Made by a program: the position numbers and the translations under genes
The notes under the pieces: model-generated
What the model was told of the DNA's origin: nothing
Databases searched by the model: none
Seen by the model: only the letters and a program-made list of their open reading frames with translations
Part shown: piece by piece, positions 25,336 to 33,816 of the stretch
Layout of the letters: every line of letters begins with the position of its first letter
Numbering within the stretch: the stretch's first letter is position 1
Assembly: GCA_040905475.1 (NCBI GenBank)
Contig: JBBDRM010000169.1
Span: 1-50,865 of the forward strand
Length of the DNA stretch: 50,865 bases
Reading direction: 5' to 3'
DNA from: Actinomycetota bacterium
GTDB lineage: Bacteria; Actinomycetota; AC-67

Positions 25336-25991
25336 CGTTTTCTGCGGATGGCTCCGAAGGTCTCGACCAACGCGATCGTCGCCGCAAGTGCGAAAACCCC
25401 CCACAGGGCGCCGACCGTCATCGCTCGATCACGGGTGGGCAGGACCTTGACGCCGGGCTGAGCCGGGGCTGCGATGGTGAGCAGTATTCGGGAGTCCGCC
25501 GCGATCTTGGCGGCGTCCTGCTCGGCCTTGAGAAGCGCGATCAGCGCCTCGGCGGTCGCGTCGGCGATGACGCGCGCGACCGGCGGCTGCCCGGCTCGGG
25601 CCTCGACGACGAGCACCAGCGACGGACCGGGCAGCGTCACGTTGACCGCTGCGCCGATGAGACCTTGGGGCAATCCGGTCTTGTCTGCGACGGGCTTCGT
25701 GATCTGCGCTGTCTTGGCCAGAAGCGCGTACTTGACCCGGAGCAGGTTGAGCTTCGTGAGCACGCCCTCGCTCCCACTCCTCGCGATGAGCCCCGGCTGA
25801 TCGATGATGAGCACCGCCCGGCTCGAATAGCGCGCCGGCTCTCGGAGGACGGAACTGGCCGCAAGGCCGCCAGCGAGCAGGCCGAGGATCGACGCCGCGA
25901 TGAACAGGCGCGGGGAAGGAGGTCGGAACCGCAGGCGCGGTGGGAGCGGAGGCGCAGAAGCTGGCTGGGGCGGCGGAGGCGCAGAAGCCAA
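25332..25991 (-). CDS. Wzz-like chain-length determinant / polysaccharide co-polymerase
   Basis: 219 residues, without the C-terminal BY-kinase of larger actinobacterial homologues. A Pro/Ala-rich cytoplasmic tail (1-27, ASAPPPPQP then ASAPPLPP) precedes span 1 (about 28-47, LFIAASILGLLAGGLAASSV). The extracytoplasmic part (48-185) has the Wzz-type YSSRAVLIID strand, and span 2 (about 189-209) ends close to the C-terminus. The neighbouring wzy-like gene supports the role. Start TTG at 25991 is the first conventional start in the frame, but the frame stays open 24 codons further upstream through a hairpin, so an unconventional earlier start is possible. Confidence 0.72.
   Translation of the reverse strand: MASAPPPPQPASAPPLPPRLRFRPPSPRLFIAASILGLLAGGLAASSVLREPARYSSRAVLIIDQPGLIARSGSEGVLTKLNLLRVKYALLAKTAQITKPVADKTGLPQGLIGAAVNVTLPGPSLVLVVEARAGQPPVARVIADATAEALIALLKAEQDAAKIAADSRILLTIAAPAQPGVKVLPTRDRAMTVGALWGVFALAATIALVETFGAIRRKR
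25946..25988. repeat. 16-base direct repeat coding the Pro-rich Wzz N-terminus
   Basis: GCGGAGGCGCAGAAGC occurs at 25946-25961 and 25973-25988, a 27-base period equal to nine codons. It encodes the duplicated ASAPP.PP segment of the chain-length protein and looks like a recent in-frame duplication. Confidence 0.85.
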
Positions 25992-25992
25992 C

Positions 25993-26021
25993 TCGGGCGG
26001 AGGAGTTTCTCCTCCGCCCGA
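25993..26021. terminator. Perfect 13-bp hairpin with 3-base loop upstream of wzz
   Basis: CGGGCGGAGGAG (25994-26005) pairs with its complement at 26009-26020 around the loop TTT, extended by one T-A pair. It lies between the GH99-like gene and the wzz-like gene, both on the minus strand, so it may terminate the first. No T-run follows on that strand. It also lies in an open frame continuous with the wzz N-terminus and masks a GGAGGAG sequence, so a translational role is possible. Confidence 0.55.
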
Positions 26022-26174
26022 TTCTTTGGGTTCGAGGGGCTGCTTACGCGTTCGGATCTTCTACCCGCCTGCTTCGAAGACCGGCCATTTGCAGGTTAGG
26101 GTATCGCATGGCGAACCGCGGTTCCTTCAGGTCCGCCGGCGGATGAACGTGCTCGTTCTAGCTCCCGGCGCGAC

Positions 26175-27617
26175 TCAGGGGAGTTTCAAAGGGATCTTGA
26201 TCGGCAACAGACTGCCCTGGTTCTGCGAATCGCCCCATGGCTGCGGGTTGTGGAAGGCCGAGGTCCATCCCGCGGTCTGGTTGAGCGCCTTCGCGCCGAA
26301 TTTCTCGCTCGGGCTGATGTGGGACGCCTCGAACCATTCGTTCCACGAGGTGATCAGCATCCACTCAGGCTGAGATGTGAACGCTGCGCTCCACGACTGA
26401 TCGTAGCGCGCCCCGTCCTTGCGGTCCTGGTGCTGCGGGAAGAGCGGGGTCGTGTAGGACATGTTCTGGCCGGGCGAGACCGGCGCTGCCCACAGCCGTT
26501 GCTTCACGACGGGGTTGATCTGGGCTTCGTAGCGGAGGTGCCGCTGGGCCGTCCCGAAGGTATTTACCATGCCGGTGTAGCTCAGGCCATTTGGGTTGTA
26601 GAGGTAAGTGCCGTCGAGACCCCACTCCCAGGCAACAGGCTCGCCCATGTAGAAGGGGTTGTATCCGGCGGCCGCGACCGCGGCGCGAACGGCGGCGAGG
26701 TTCGCGATGCCCAACTTCCAAGCGCCGTACAGCCACAACACAGGGCGCGTTCCCACTTTCAGGAAGGCGGGGTTCGAGGAGCGCTGAAGCGCGAGCTTCA
26801 TCGTGTCGACGATCTTCGTCAGATCGAAGGCGCCCGACGATGTATCGAACGCGAGCAGCTCGATCACTGGGGTGACGTACATGGAACGAGACGCCAGCTC
26901 CGACATGACCACGTCGAACCTCGCCGTGTGATCACCCACGTCGTCCCAGGACACAACGAACCCGTCGATCCCAGCGGTGTGCGCTTGGTCCACCATCTTG
27001 GAAACCTCGCTGGGGGTTTTGGTGTCGTATGGCCCGGTGGGGGTGTCGTACCATGGTCCCTTGTCGAACGAGGCTTCGCTGAACCAGGGATAGTAGAACG
27101 AGAGCACCAGGCGACGAGGATCCATGCGCGGGATCGTGTAACCGCCCGAGACCAACGTCGACTTGGAGACGTTGGCGGACACGATGTAATCGCCGCTCGT
27201 CTCGTAATTGTTGAGGCTCAGGATCTGCACGGGGTTGGCGTTGTTGATCCGGTAAAGCTTCATGTGGGCCTGACCGATCTTGCCCTTCGCCAGCGAGATC
27301 GTGAATGAGCTGGCGTAAGCCTCGACCATCATGGCGACCGTTGCCGAGACGGGTTGGTTGTCCCCGGGCCCGGCGACGACGATGGTGTCCGGGCCGCGGC
27401 TCACCGTGGCTCCCGAACCGAGGACCTCCGTGTAGTAGCTCTTGATCCAGCCGTCGACGATCCGCACGGACTGCCAGTCGCCGGTTCCCGATATCTCGAC
27501 CCGGAGCCTCGTCAGGTACGGACCACTCGCAGCCGCCGGCTGGATACCCACGCTGGTGAGAAGCAGAGCAACCACAGCAAAAACCGCCGCAAGCCTATAC
27601 CGCACCAGTACCCCCAT
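26175..27617 (-). CDS. Secreted glycoside hydrolase family 99-like protein
   Basis: 480 residues with a signal peptide (about 1-31, VFAVVALLLTSVGIQPAAAS). Residues ~32-160 are a beta-rich domain with no motif I recognise. The C-terminal ~320 residues resemble GH99/GH99-like (also GH71) enzymes: RRLVLSFYYPWFSE, a DGFVVSWDDVGD segment, RPVLWLYGAWK, YMGEPVAWEWG and MLITSWNEWFEASHISPS, where SWNEWFE is the family signature holding candidate catalytic acids. It may trim or release the extracellular glycan, or process host or environmental mannans (inference). A copy of the repeated upstream element lies 45-70 bases before the ATG. Confidence 0.78.
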   Translation of the reverse strand: MGVLVRYRLAAVFAVVALLLTSVGIQPAAASGPYLTRLRVEISGTGDWQSVRIVDGWIKSYYTEVLGSGATVSRGPDTIVVAGPGDNQPVSATVAMMVEAYASSFTISLAKGKIGQAHMKLYRINNANPVQILSLNNYETSGDYIVSANVSKSTLVSGGYTIPRMDPRRLVLSFYYPWFSEASFDKGPWYDTPTGPYDTKTPSEVSKMVDQAHTAGIDGFVVSWDDVGDHTARFDVVMSELASRSMYVTPVIELLAFDTSSGAFDLTKIVDTMKLALQRSSNPAFLKVGTRPVLWLYGAWKLGIANLAAVRAAVAAAGYNPFYMGEPVAWEWGLDGTYLYNPNGLSYTGMVNTFGTAQRHLRYEAQINPVVKQRLWAAPVSPGQNMSYTTPLFPQHQDRKDGARYDQSWSAAFTSQPEWMLITSWNEWFEASHISPSEKFGAKALNQTAGWTSAFHNPQPWGDSQNQGSLLPIKIPLKLP

Positions 27618-27660
27618 GGTCGTGAACGTAGACCCTATTCCGTCGAAGACAACACTTCAT

Positions 27661-27687
27661 TCGGCGCGTTTTCGGAAGTTCCTGCCC
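27661..27687 (-). promoter_or_regulatory. Repeated upstream element, copy 3 (GGGCAGGAA core)
   Basis: On the minus strand it starts GGGCAGGAACTTCCG and ends GCCGA, upstream of the GH99-like gene. A further partial match, GGAAGGTTTCC on the plus strand (27761-27771), is identical to 11 bases of copy 1. Confidence 0.45.
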
Positions 27688-27778
27688 TTCCGGATCAGGT
27701 TTCTGGTTTCGGATGGCTGGTACGGATAGCAGGTCAACGACCGAGCTGTCCATACGCGACGGAAGGTTTCCCCGCTCG

Positions 27779-29023
27779 CTACCTGGCGTCCGATTCGAGC
27801 TGTTCGGAGAGTGGTGGCTCGCCGTCCATCACGGCCGCCGTTCCTCCCTCGACCTTGAACGCCGCGTCCAGGTCGGCCAGGCCCTTCACGAGCGGACGGC
27901 CCGAAACGAAGAAGCTGAGGTAGCGGGCGGCGCGATCGATCTCCTCCCCGAGCTCCCATCGAACCGCACTGCGCGCTTTGTAGGAACCGGTCGGAAGCGT
28001 GACTCGGATCTTGGCCTCGAAGCGTGCCCGCTCCCCCGCCGCGTAGGAGCGCTGGAACTCTGCCTTATGCGCGTCGTCGGAGTAGACGATCTGGCCGCGC
28101 TCGTGCGCCAGCACGAACGAGAAGGCAGGGCGAACGACGTCGTCGAGGAACTCGGCGTCGAGAACGAAGGTCACCTCCTCGCCGAACCTGACGTGGTTCG
28201 TCGCCAGGCCGTTCTCGCCCAGCATCAGGAAAGATGCGATGCGCACCGGAGCGCCGCGGTTGCCCGCCTCGGATGGCTCCTCGAGCGGAACCGCCAGCAG
28301 CTCGTGGTAAAGGGAGATGGCCTGGTCCGTCTCGCCGAAGAACTTCGTCTCGCCGTTGTGCAGAACCAGCGTCTTTCGACACAGAAGCCGAACGGCGTTC
28401 AGGTTGTGGCTGACCACGAGAACGCTCGTCCCCTGGGAGCGGATCTCCTCCATGCGGTCGAAACACTTGGATTGGAAGGCAACGTCACCGACGGCGAGGA
28501 CCTCGTCGATCAGGAGGACGTCCGGCCGGGATGCGACGGCGACGGCGAAGCCGAGACGTACGAACATCCCCGACGAATAAAACTTCACGGGGGTGTCGAT
28601 GAAATCCTGGATCTCGGAGAATGCGAGGATCGAATCGAAGCGCTGATCGATCTCTTTACGTCGCATGCCGAGCACCGTCGCGTTCACGTAGACGTTCTCG
28701 CGCCCGGTCAGCTCCGGGTGAAAGCCGACTCCGACGGAGATGAGCGGCGCGACGCGTCCGTGGACGGTCACTACTCCTTCGGTCGGAGCCGTCACGCCGG
28801 CGAGCATGCGCAGCATCGTGGACTTGCCGGAGCCGTTGCGACCGATGACTCCGACGGTCTCTCCCGGCTCTACCGTGAGGTTCACGTGCCGGACCGCCCA
28901 GAGGTGTGTTTTCTTGTGTCCCGCGCGGAAACGCAACGCGCGAGTGAGCAACAGAGGAACGTCGTCGTATTTGACGTACCGCTTTCCGGCGTCGTCGAGG
29001 TGGACGCGGCCGAGCTGCGTCAT
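27779..29023 (-). CDS. ABC transporter ATPase for polysaccharide export (Wzt/TagH type)
   Basis: 414 residues. Energises export of a lipid-linked glycan through the permease encoded just upstream. Walker A GRNGSGKST at 61-69, signature YSSGMFVRL at about 149-157, Walker B PDVLLIDE at 167-174, and H-loop SHN at 205-207. A C-terminal beta domain (~250-400: EEVTFVLDAEFLDDVV, GSYKARSAVRWEL) matches the Wzt_C-type cargo-recognition domain, suggesting it reads a terminal modification on the chain. The ATG at 29023 follows the permease stop by 25 bases, so they form an operon. Confidence 0.92.
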   Translation of the reverse strand: MTQLGRVHLDDAGKRYVKYDDVPLLLTRALRFRAGHKKTHLWAVRHVNLTVEPGETVGVIGRNGSGKSTMLRMLAGVTAPTEGVVTVHGRVAPLISVGVGFHPELTGRENVYVNATVLGMRRKEIDQRFDSILAFSEIQDFIDTPVKFYSSGMFVRLGFAVAVASRPDVLLIDEVLAVGDVAFQSKCFDRMEEIRSQGTSVLVVSHNLNAVRLLCRKTLVLHNGETKFFGETDQAISLYHELLAVPLEEPSEAGNRGAPVRIASFLMLGENGLATNHVRFGEEVTFVLDAEFLDDVVRPAFSFVLAHERGQIVYSDDAHKAEFQRSYAAGERARFEAKIRVTLPTGSYKARSAVRWELGEEIDRAARYLSFFVSGRPLVKGLADLDAAFKVEGGTAAVMDGEPPLSEQLESDAR

Positions 29024-29048
29024 GCCCTTGCGCTCCCAGATGCCGTCG

Positions 29049-29882
29049 TCACAGGAGGTCCACGCACACTCGATCCCAGCGTCGATAAAGACTGGTGGCT
29101 ACGGCGAAAAGCAATACGACCCAGCCCAGGGACCACCACAGGCCCCGCTCCCAGTCGGGAGCGGCCGCGCCGATGGAGGCCCTGAAGAGCGAGATCATCC
29201 CAACGGCCGGATTGATCTCGATCACGCGGCGGAAGTCGTCGCTCAGCCGGGTCAGAGGGTAGAAGACTCCCGACGCCCAGAACCAGGGCAGCGTGATCGC
29301 CGCGATCACGTGTTTGATGTCGCGGAAGTAGACCTGCAGCGCTCCGAGGACCAGAGCGAACCCTGAGGCGAGCAGTATGAGTAGCACCGTCGCCGGTACG
29401 AGGAGAACAAGCGCCGGGCCGAGCGGGGCGCCCATCACAGCTGCCAGAGCGACCATGACCCCGGTGCCGATGAGCAACCCATAGAAGCCTGAGAAGACCG
29501 TAACCAGAGGCAGGACCGCCCTCGGGAAGTAGATCTTCGTCGCAAGAGCGGACCCGTCGATCACCGAGGTGGTACCGAGCGCCACCGCGGCGCTGAAGAA
29601 CGTCCACGGAAGGACGCCAGAGAAAACGAACGCCGGGAAGCTGATCGGGGTCTCGAACCGAACGAACTGGCTCAGAACGATCGCGAACACGGTCGCCTGG
29701 ACGAGCGGCAAACCGATCGCCCAGATGATCCCGAGCGAGGCCCGCCGGTATCGAACGAAGAAGTCCTTGCGCGCGAGCATGATCACCAGTTCGCGAGAGC
29801 GCCACATATCGCGGACGAGCGTGGACAGGCGCGCGCGCTCGCCGCGCAGCTCGAACCCTTGTTCGACTGGAGCTGATGCCAT
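29049..29882 (-). CDS. ABC-2 type polysaccharide export permease (Wzm/TagG type)
   Basis: 277 residues with six predicted spans. The amphipathic N-terminal segment RELVIMLARKDFFVRYRRAS then LGIIWAIGLPLVQATVFAIV is the classic ABC2_membrane/TagG start, followed by ALATKIYFPRAVLPLV and VYFRDIKHVIAAITLPWFWA (the conserved 'RD' segment) near the C-terminus. The ATG at 29882 is preferred because the open frame upstream lacks family resemblance. Pairs with the ATPase encoded 25 bases downstream. Confidence 0.9.
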   Translation of the reverse strand: MASAPVEQGFELRGERARLSTLVRDMWRSRELVIMLARKDFFVRYRRASLGIIWAIGLPLVQATVFAIVLSQFVRFETPISFPAFVFSGVLPWTFFSAAVALGTTSVIDGSALATKIYFPRAVLPLVTVFSGFYGLLIGTGVMVALAAVMGAPLGPALVLLVPATVLLILLASGFALVLGALQVYFRDIKHVIAAITLPWFWASGVFYPLTRLSDDFRRVIEINPAVGMISLFRASIGAAAPDWERGLWWSLGWVVLLFAVATSLYRRWDRVCVDLL

Positions 29883-30088
29883 CTCGTATCCCACGTGAAA
29901 GAACGGAAGCCGGCGCCCAGGGTATCGCCCCTCGGTCGCCGCCGATAGCGTTACGGCGCAGCAAGGGACTACAGACCCGGCTTCGAGGCTCGGCAGACGA
30001 CGTCGGGGCCGGTACCATGAGGGGCCCTCCCGGCCCGGTGCGACCGACCCCGGCCCGGGGCCGAAACCCGACCGACCGGAGGACACGC
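29883..30088. promoter_or_regulatory. Divergent region, ABC exporter / PAPS synthetase
   Basis: 206 bases between the outward-facing permease and sat-cysC genes. It is very GC-rich with GGCCC/GGGCC-type short dyads near 30014-30060. It ends in the ribosome site GGAGG before the GTG at 30089. No sigma boxes were identified. Confidence 0.35.
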
Positions 30089-31837
30089 GTGAGCGCCCAA
30101 GACCACCTCATCCCGCCCCACGGCGGCACCCTCATCGAACTGATCGGCGACGATGAGCGATCGGCCCAGCTCAAGGTCGCCTCCCGAGAATGGCCTTCCT
30201 GGGACCTGACTCCCCGCCAGATGTGCGACCTCGAGCTCCTGCTCACCGGCGGGTTCTCTCCCTTGGAGGGTTTCATGGGGGAAGCGGACCACCGCGAGGT
30301 ATGCGAGCGCATGCGCCTGGCCGACGGCACGCTTTGGCCGATCCCGGTCGTGCTCGACGTGACCGAAGAGGTGGCCAAAGGGATCGGGTCCGGGGCCGCG
30401 CTGGCCCTTCGCGATCCCGAGGGGGTCATGCTCGCGGTCTTGAACGTCAACGACGTATGGAAGACGGACAGGATGGCCGAGGCCGAGCAGGTGTACGGAA
30501 GCACCAACACCTCCCACCCAGGCGTGGCGCATCTGGCCGACCGAACGCACGGATGGTTCGTGGGCGGCAAGATCGATGGGATCCAGCTGCCCATCCACTA
30601 CGACTACACGGGCCTCCGCGTCGGCCCCCGGCAGCTTCGAGAAGAGTTCACACGGCTCGGCTGGCGGCAGATCGTCGCGTTCCAGACGCGGAACCCGATG
30701 CATCGCGCACACTTCGAGCTGACTCTGCGCGCATCGAAGGAGCTCGAGGCGAACCTGCTCGTGCATCCGGTGGTCGGGATGACCAAACCGGGCGACGTCG
30801 ACCATTACACCCGCGTCCGCTGCTACGAGGCGCTCATGCACCGCTACCCCTCGTACTCGGCGAAGCTGGCCTTGCTGCCGCTCGCCATGCGCATGGCAGG
30901 ACCGCGTGAGGCCGTGTGGCACGCGATTATCCGCAAGAACCACGGCTGCACGCATTTCATCGTCGGGCGCGATCATGCGGGGCCCGGCAAGGATCCCGCC
31001 GGCACCCCCTACTACGGTCCATACGACGCACAGGATCTGCTCCATAAGTACGAGGAGGAGCTCGGGGTCGGGATGGTGCCCTTCCGGCAGATGCTCTACG
31101 TCCCCGACCGAGACTCGTACTTCCCTGAGGATGAGGTGCCGGAAGGCGAACGCGTGCTCGACATCTCGGGAACCGAGCTCCGCGAACGGCTGGCCGACGG
31201 GCGAGACATCCCGGCCTGGTTCTCGTTCCCGGAGGTCGTCACGGAGCTCCGCAAGACCCATCCGCCTCGGCACAAGCAGGGTCTCACCGTCTTCTTCACG
31301 GGCCTGTCGGGATCGGGGAAGTCGACGATCGCCAACGCACTCTTCGTGAAGTTCCTCGAGCTCGGTGGGCGACCGGTCACGATGCTCGACGGTGATCTGG
31401 TTCGCAAGAACCTCTCGTCGGAGCTCGGATTCTCGCGGGAGCATCGCGACATCAACATCCGCCGGATCGGTTACGTGGCTTCGGAGATCACGAAGAACGG
31501 CGGCATCGCGATCTGCGCCCCGATCGCCCCGTACGACAGCATCCGCAAGGAGGTGCGCGGGATGGTCGAGCCGCTCGGCGGTTTCGTGCTGATCCACGTC
31601 GCGACGCCGCTGGAGATCTGCGAGGAGCGCGACCGCAAGGGCCTCTACGCGAAAGCCCGCGCCGGGATCCTCAAGGAGTTCACCGGCATCTCGGATCCCT
31701 ACGAGGAGCCGGTGGACGCAGACATGACGATCGACACGACCGAGCTCACGCCCGAGGAAGCCGCGCAGCAGATCATCTTGCACCTCGAGCGTGAGGGCTA
31801 CATCGGATCCGGGGAGCCCAGCGCCGTATCGGGATGA
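30089..31837 (+). CDS. sat/cysC: Bifunctional ATP sulfurylase / APS kinase (PAPS synthetase)
   Basis: 582 residues. Makes PAPS from sulfate and two ATP. The N-terminal ATP sulfurylase (~10-390) has QTRNPMHRAHF at about 199-209, HPVVGMTKPGDVDHY and GRDHAGPG at about 293-300, i.e. all active-site loops. The C-terminal APS kinase (~397-575) has Walker A GLSGSGKST at about 405-413, LDGDLVRKNLS, IRRIGYVASEITKNGGI, and GLYAKARAGILKEFTG. Start is GTG at 30089 with GGAGG six bases upstream; the longer open frame lacks a site. No cysteine-synthesis or sulfite-reduction genes are nearby, while seven sulfotransferases are, so it probably feeds sulfation rather than assimilation. Confidence 0.95.
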   Translation: MSAQDHLIPPHGGTLIELIGDDERSAQLKVASREWPSWDLTPRQMCDLELLLTGGFSPLEGFMGEADHREVCERMRLADGTLWPIPVVLDVTEEVAKGIGSGAALALRDPEGVMLAVLNVNDVWKTDRMAEAEQVYGSTNTSHPGVAHLADRTHGWFVGGKIDGIQLPIHYDYTGLRVGPRQLREEFTRLGWRQIVAFQTRNPMHRAHFELTLRASKELEANLLVHPVVGMTKPGDVDHYTRVRCYEALMHRYPSYSAKLALLPLAMRMAGPREAVWHAIIRKNHGCTHFIVGRDHAGPGKDPAGTPYYGPYDAQDLLHKYEEELGVGMVPFRQMLYVPDRDSYFPEDEVPEGERVLDISGTELRERLADGRDIPAWFSFPEVVTELRKTHPPRHKQGLTVFFTGLSGSGKSTIANALFVKFLELGGRPVTMLDGDLVRKNLSSELGFSREHRDINIRRIGYVASEITKNGGIAICAPIAPYDSIRKEVRGMVEPLGGFVLIHVATPLEICEERDRKGLYAKARAGILKEFTGISDPYEEPVDADMTIDTTELTPEEAAQQIILHLEREGYIGSGEPSAVSG

Positions 31838-31871
31838 TCGATCGGGCTCGGCGGAGTGGATCGGCCTTGCA

Positions 31872-32959
31872 ATGAATACGGTGCTCCACACGATGCAACG
31901 GTACCTGCCGCTGTCGGAGCAGTTCGTTCACACGCTCCTCACGCGCACGGCCCACCGGGCCGTCGTCGTCTCACGCGACCCGATCGAGAACCGCGAGACG
32001 TTCCCGATCAAGCCGCTCTACAGTCTCGCGCGGGTGGCGAAGCGGCATGACCCCCCGACGATCTCCGAGCGCCGGATCCTGACGGCAGCGATCACCGCGA
32101 TCGGGACCGCTCACCGCGTTAAGCTCGTCCACCATCATCACGCGTACCGTCTCTCGGACGTGCTCGGCGCGGTGCGGCGCCTGAAGCTCCCACTCGTCGT
32201 GTCGGTTCACGGGCAGGACGTAACGGCGTTCGCCCGGCAGTGGCCGGGCGCCGTCCCGTCCGGGATCCGCTGCAGCAAGCCGACGCGGTCGTGGTGCCGT
32301 CGCGGTTCATCATCAGGGCTTTGGTGGAGCTCGGGATCGAAACCGCCCGCATCCACGTGATCCCTTCGGGCGTGGACGCGTCCTTCTATTCCCCCTCATC
32401 TCTTCCGGCGTCTCGGGACGTCCTTTTCGTGGGACGTTTCGTCGAAAAGAAGGGGCTCGACGTTCTCCTCAATGCCTGGGCCGAATTGCGAAACCGAGTG
32501 CCGGAGGCCAGGCTCGTGCTGCTCGGCTACGGCCCGCTCGAGGAGCTCGCCCGCTCGGGAGGTGAGGACGTCGTTGTGGAACCGGCCGACCCGTCACGGC
32601 GAGGGACGCAGGTGCGTGACGCCATCCGGCGGGCGCGGGTAGTCGTCAGCCCGAGCCGCACGGCATCCGATGGCGACGTCGAGACTTTGTTGCTGGTCAA
32701 CCTCGAGGCGATGGCGAGCGGCCGGCCCGTCGTGACGACGAGGCACGGTGGCATCCCCGAGTTCGTCGATGAGGGCCGCACGGCACTGCTCGTGCCCGAG
32801 AACGATCCCGAAGCCTTGGCCGGCGCCCTCGAGCGCATCCTGGTCGACGATACGTTGGCCGCGAGCATGTCCATGGCCGGACCGGAGTGGGTGAAGCGCT
32901 TCGACTGGGATACCACGGCCCGGGCGATGGACGCGCTTTACGAAGAGCTGATGCGATGA
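31872..32959 (+). pseudogene. Frameshifted glycosyltransferase family 4 gene
   Basis: Two halves of one GT4 lie in different frames. The first, from ATG 31872, reads NTVLHTMQRYLPLSEQFVH and continues to VSVHGQDVTAFARQWPG near 32250. The second continues as PVRDPLQQADAVVVPSRFI through FVGRFVEKKGLDVLLNAW and GDVETLLLVNLEAMASGRPV to a stop at 32959. The join needs a single +1 or -2 shift between about 32238 and 32262. Everything else, including the donor motif, is intact. A sequencing or assembly error or a recent mutation are both possible. Its last codons overlap the next GT2 as ATGA. Confidence 0.8.
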
Positions 32960-33804
32960 CCGGCGGCCCGCGCGTGAGCGTGATCATGCCGGTGCTGAAC
33001 GAGGCTCGGCGCGTCACCGCGTGCCTCGACGCGCTTTCCGCACAACGGGAAGCGCCGCCTTTCGAGGTGATCGTGGTCGACAACGGTTCGCGCGACGCGA
33101 CGCCGGAGCTGGTGCGCAGCCACGTGATGGGAGCGCGGCTCGAAAACGAGACGTCGCGCGGCCCGTACGCCGCCCGGAACACTGGTATCGCGACGGCCCG
33201 AGGCGAGCTCGTCGCGTTCACGGACGCGGACTGCCTCCCCGATCCGCGCTGGCTCGCCGAGGGAGTCGCGGTGATCGACTCCGGCGCCGACCTGGCCGGC
33301 GGGCGGATCGTTCAGATGGCAAGCGAGAACCCATCGGTGTGGGAGCGATATGACCGCGCGACCTACCTCGATCAGGATCTGTACATCCGGGTCGAGCGCT
33401 TCGCGGCCACAGCCAACCTGTTCGTGCGGGCGAAAGTCTTCCAAGATCTGGGCGGCTTCGTGGCCCAGCTGACGGCCTCCGGCGACCAGGAGCTCTGTCA
33501 GCGAGCGGTCCGCGCCGGCTACCGGCTTACGTACGCTTCGGAGGCGCGCGTGCTGCACCATCCGCGGGCGACGCTGCGGGACACCTGGGCGCTTCACCGA
33601 AAGCTCGGGATGGGATTCTCGGAGCTCGCTCGGTACGGGGTCCGTCCGAAGCCCTGGCGAGACGGAGCCATGCTGCTTCGTCTCGGCACCGTTGTCGATC
33701 AGGTCGCCGCCGACGGCCCGGCGCTCCGGCGCAGGCAGCTCGGCCCCGTGCACGCGGTGGTGCTCATGGCCCGTTGGACGGGGCGGCTCACCCGGCGCGG
33801 CTGA
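32956..33804 (+). CDS. Glycosyltransferase family 2 protein
   Basis: 282 residues. VSVIMPVLNEARRVTACL at about 7-24, VIVVDNGSRDATPELV, GPYAARNTGIATARGE and AFTDADCLP (DxD) define the GT-A domain; GDQELCQRAVRAGYRLTY is the catalytic-base region. The ATG at 32956 lies in an ATGA overlap with the frameshifted GT4, so its translation was coupled to that gene; the upstream frameshift could reduce its expression. Ends 12 bases before a convergent methyltransferase. Confidence 0.87.
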   Translation: MTGGPRVSVIMPVLNEARRVTACLDALSAQREAPPFEVIVVDNGSRDATPELVRSHVMGARLENETSRGPYAARNTGIATARGELVAFTDADCLPDPRWLAEGVAVIDSGADLAGGRIVQMASENPSVWERYDRATYLDQDLYIRVERFAATANLFVRAKVFQDLGGFVAQLTASGDQELCQRAVRAGYRLTYASEARVLHHPRATLRDTWALHRKLGMGFSELARYGVRPKPWRDGAMLLRLGTVVDQVAADGPALRRRQLGPVHAVVLMARWTGRLTRRG

Positions 33805-33816
33805 CGCGCCGCCTCG

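Noticed and set aside
27713-29185. A 490-codon plus-strand open frame
   Set aside because: Shadow of the ABC transporter ATPase; the translation has no motif.
29969-31891. A 640-codon minus-strand open frame
   Set aside because: Shadow of the PAPS synthetase, whose plus-strand frame has every catalytic motif.
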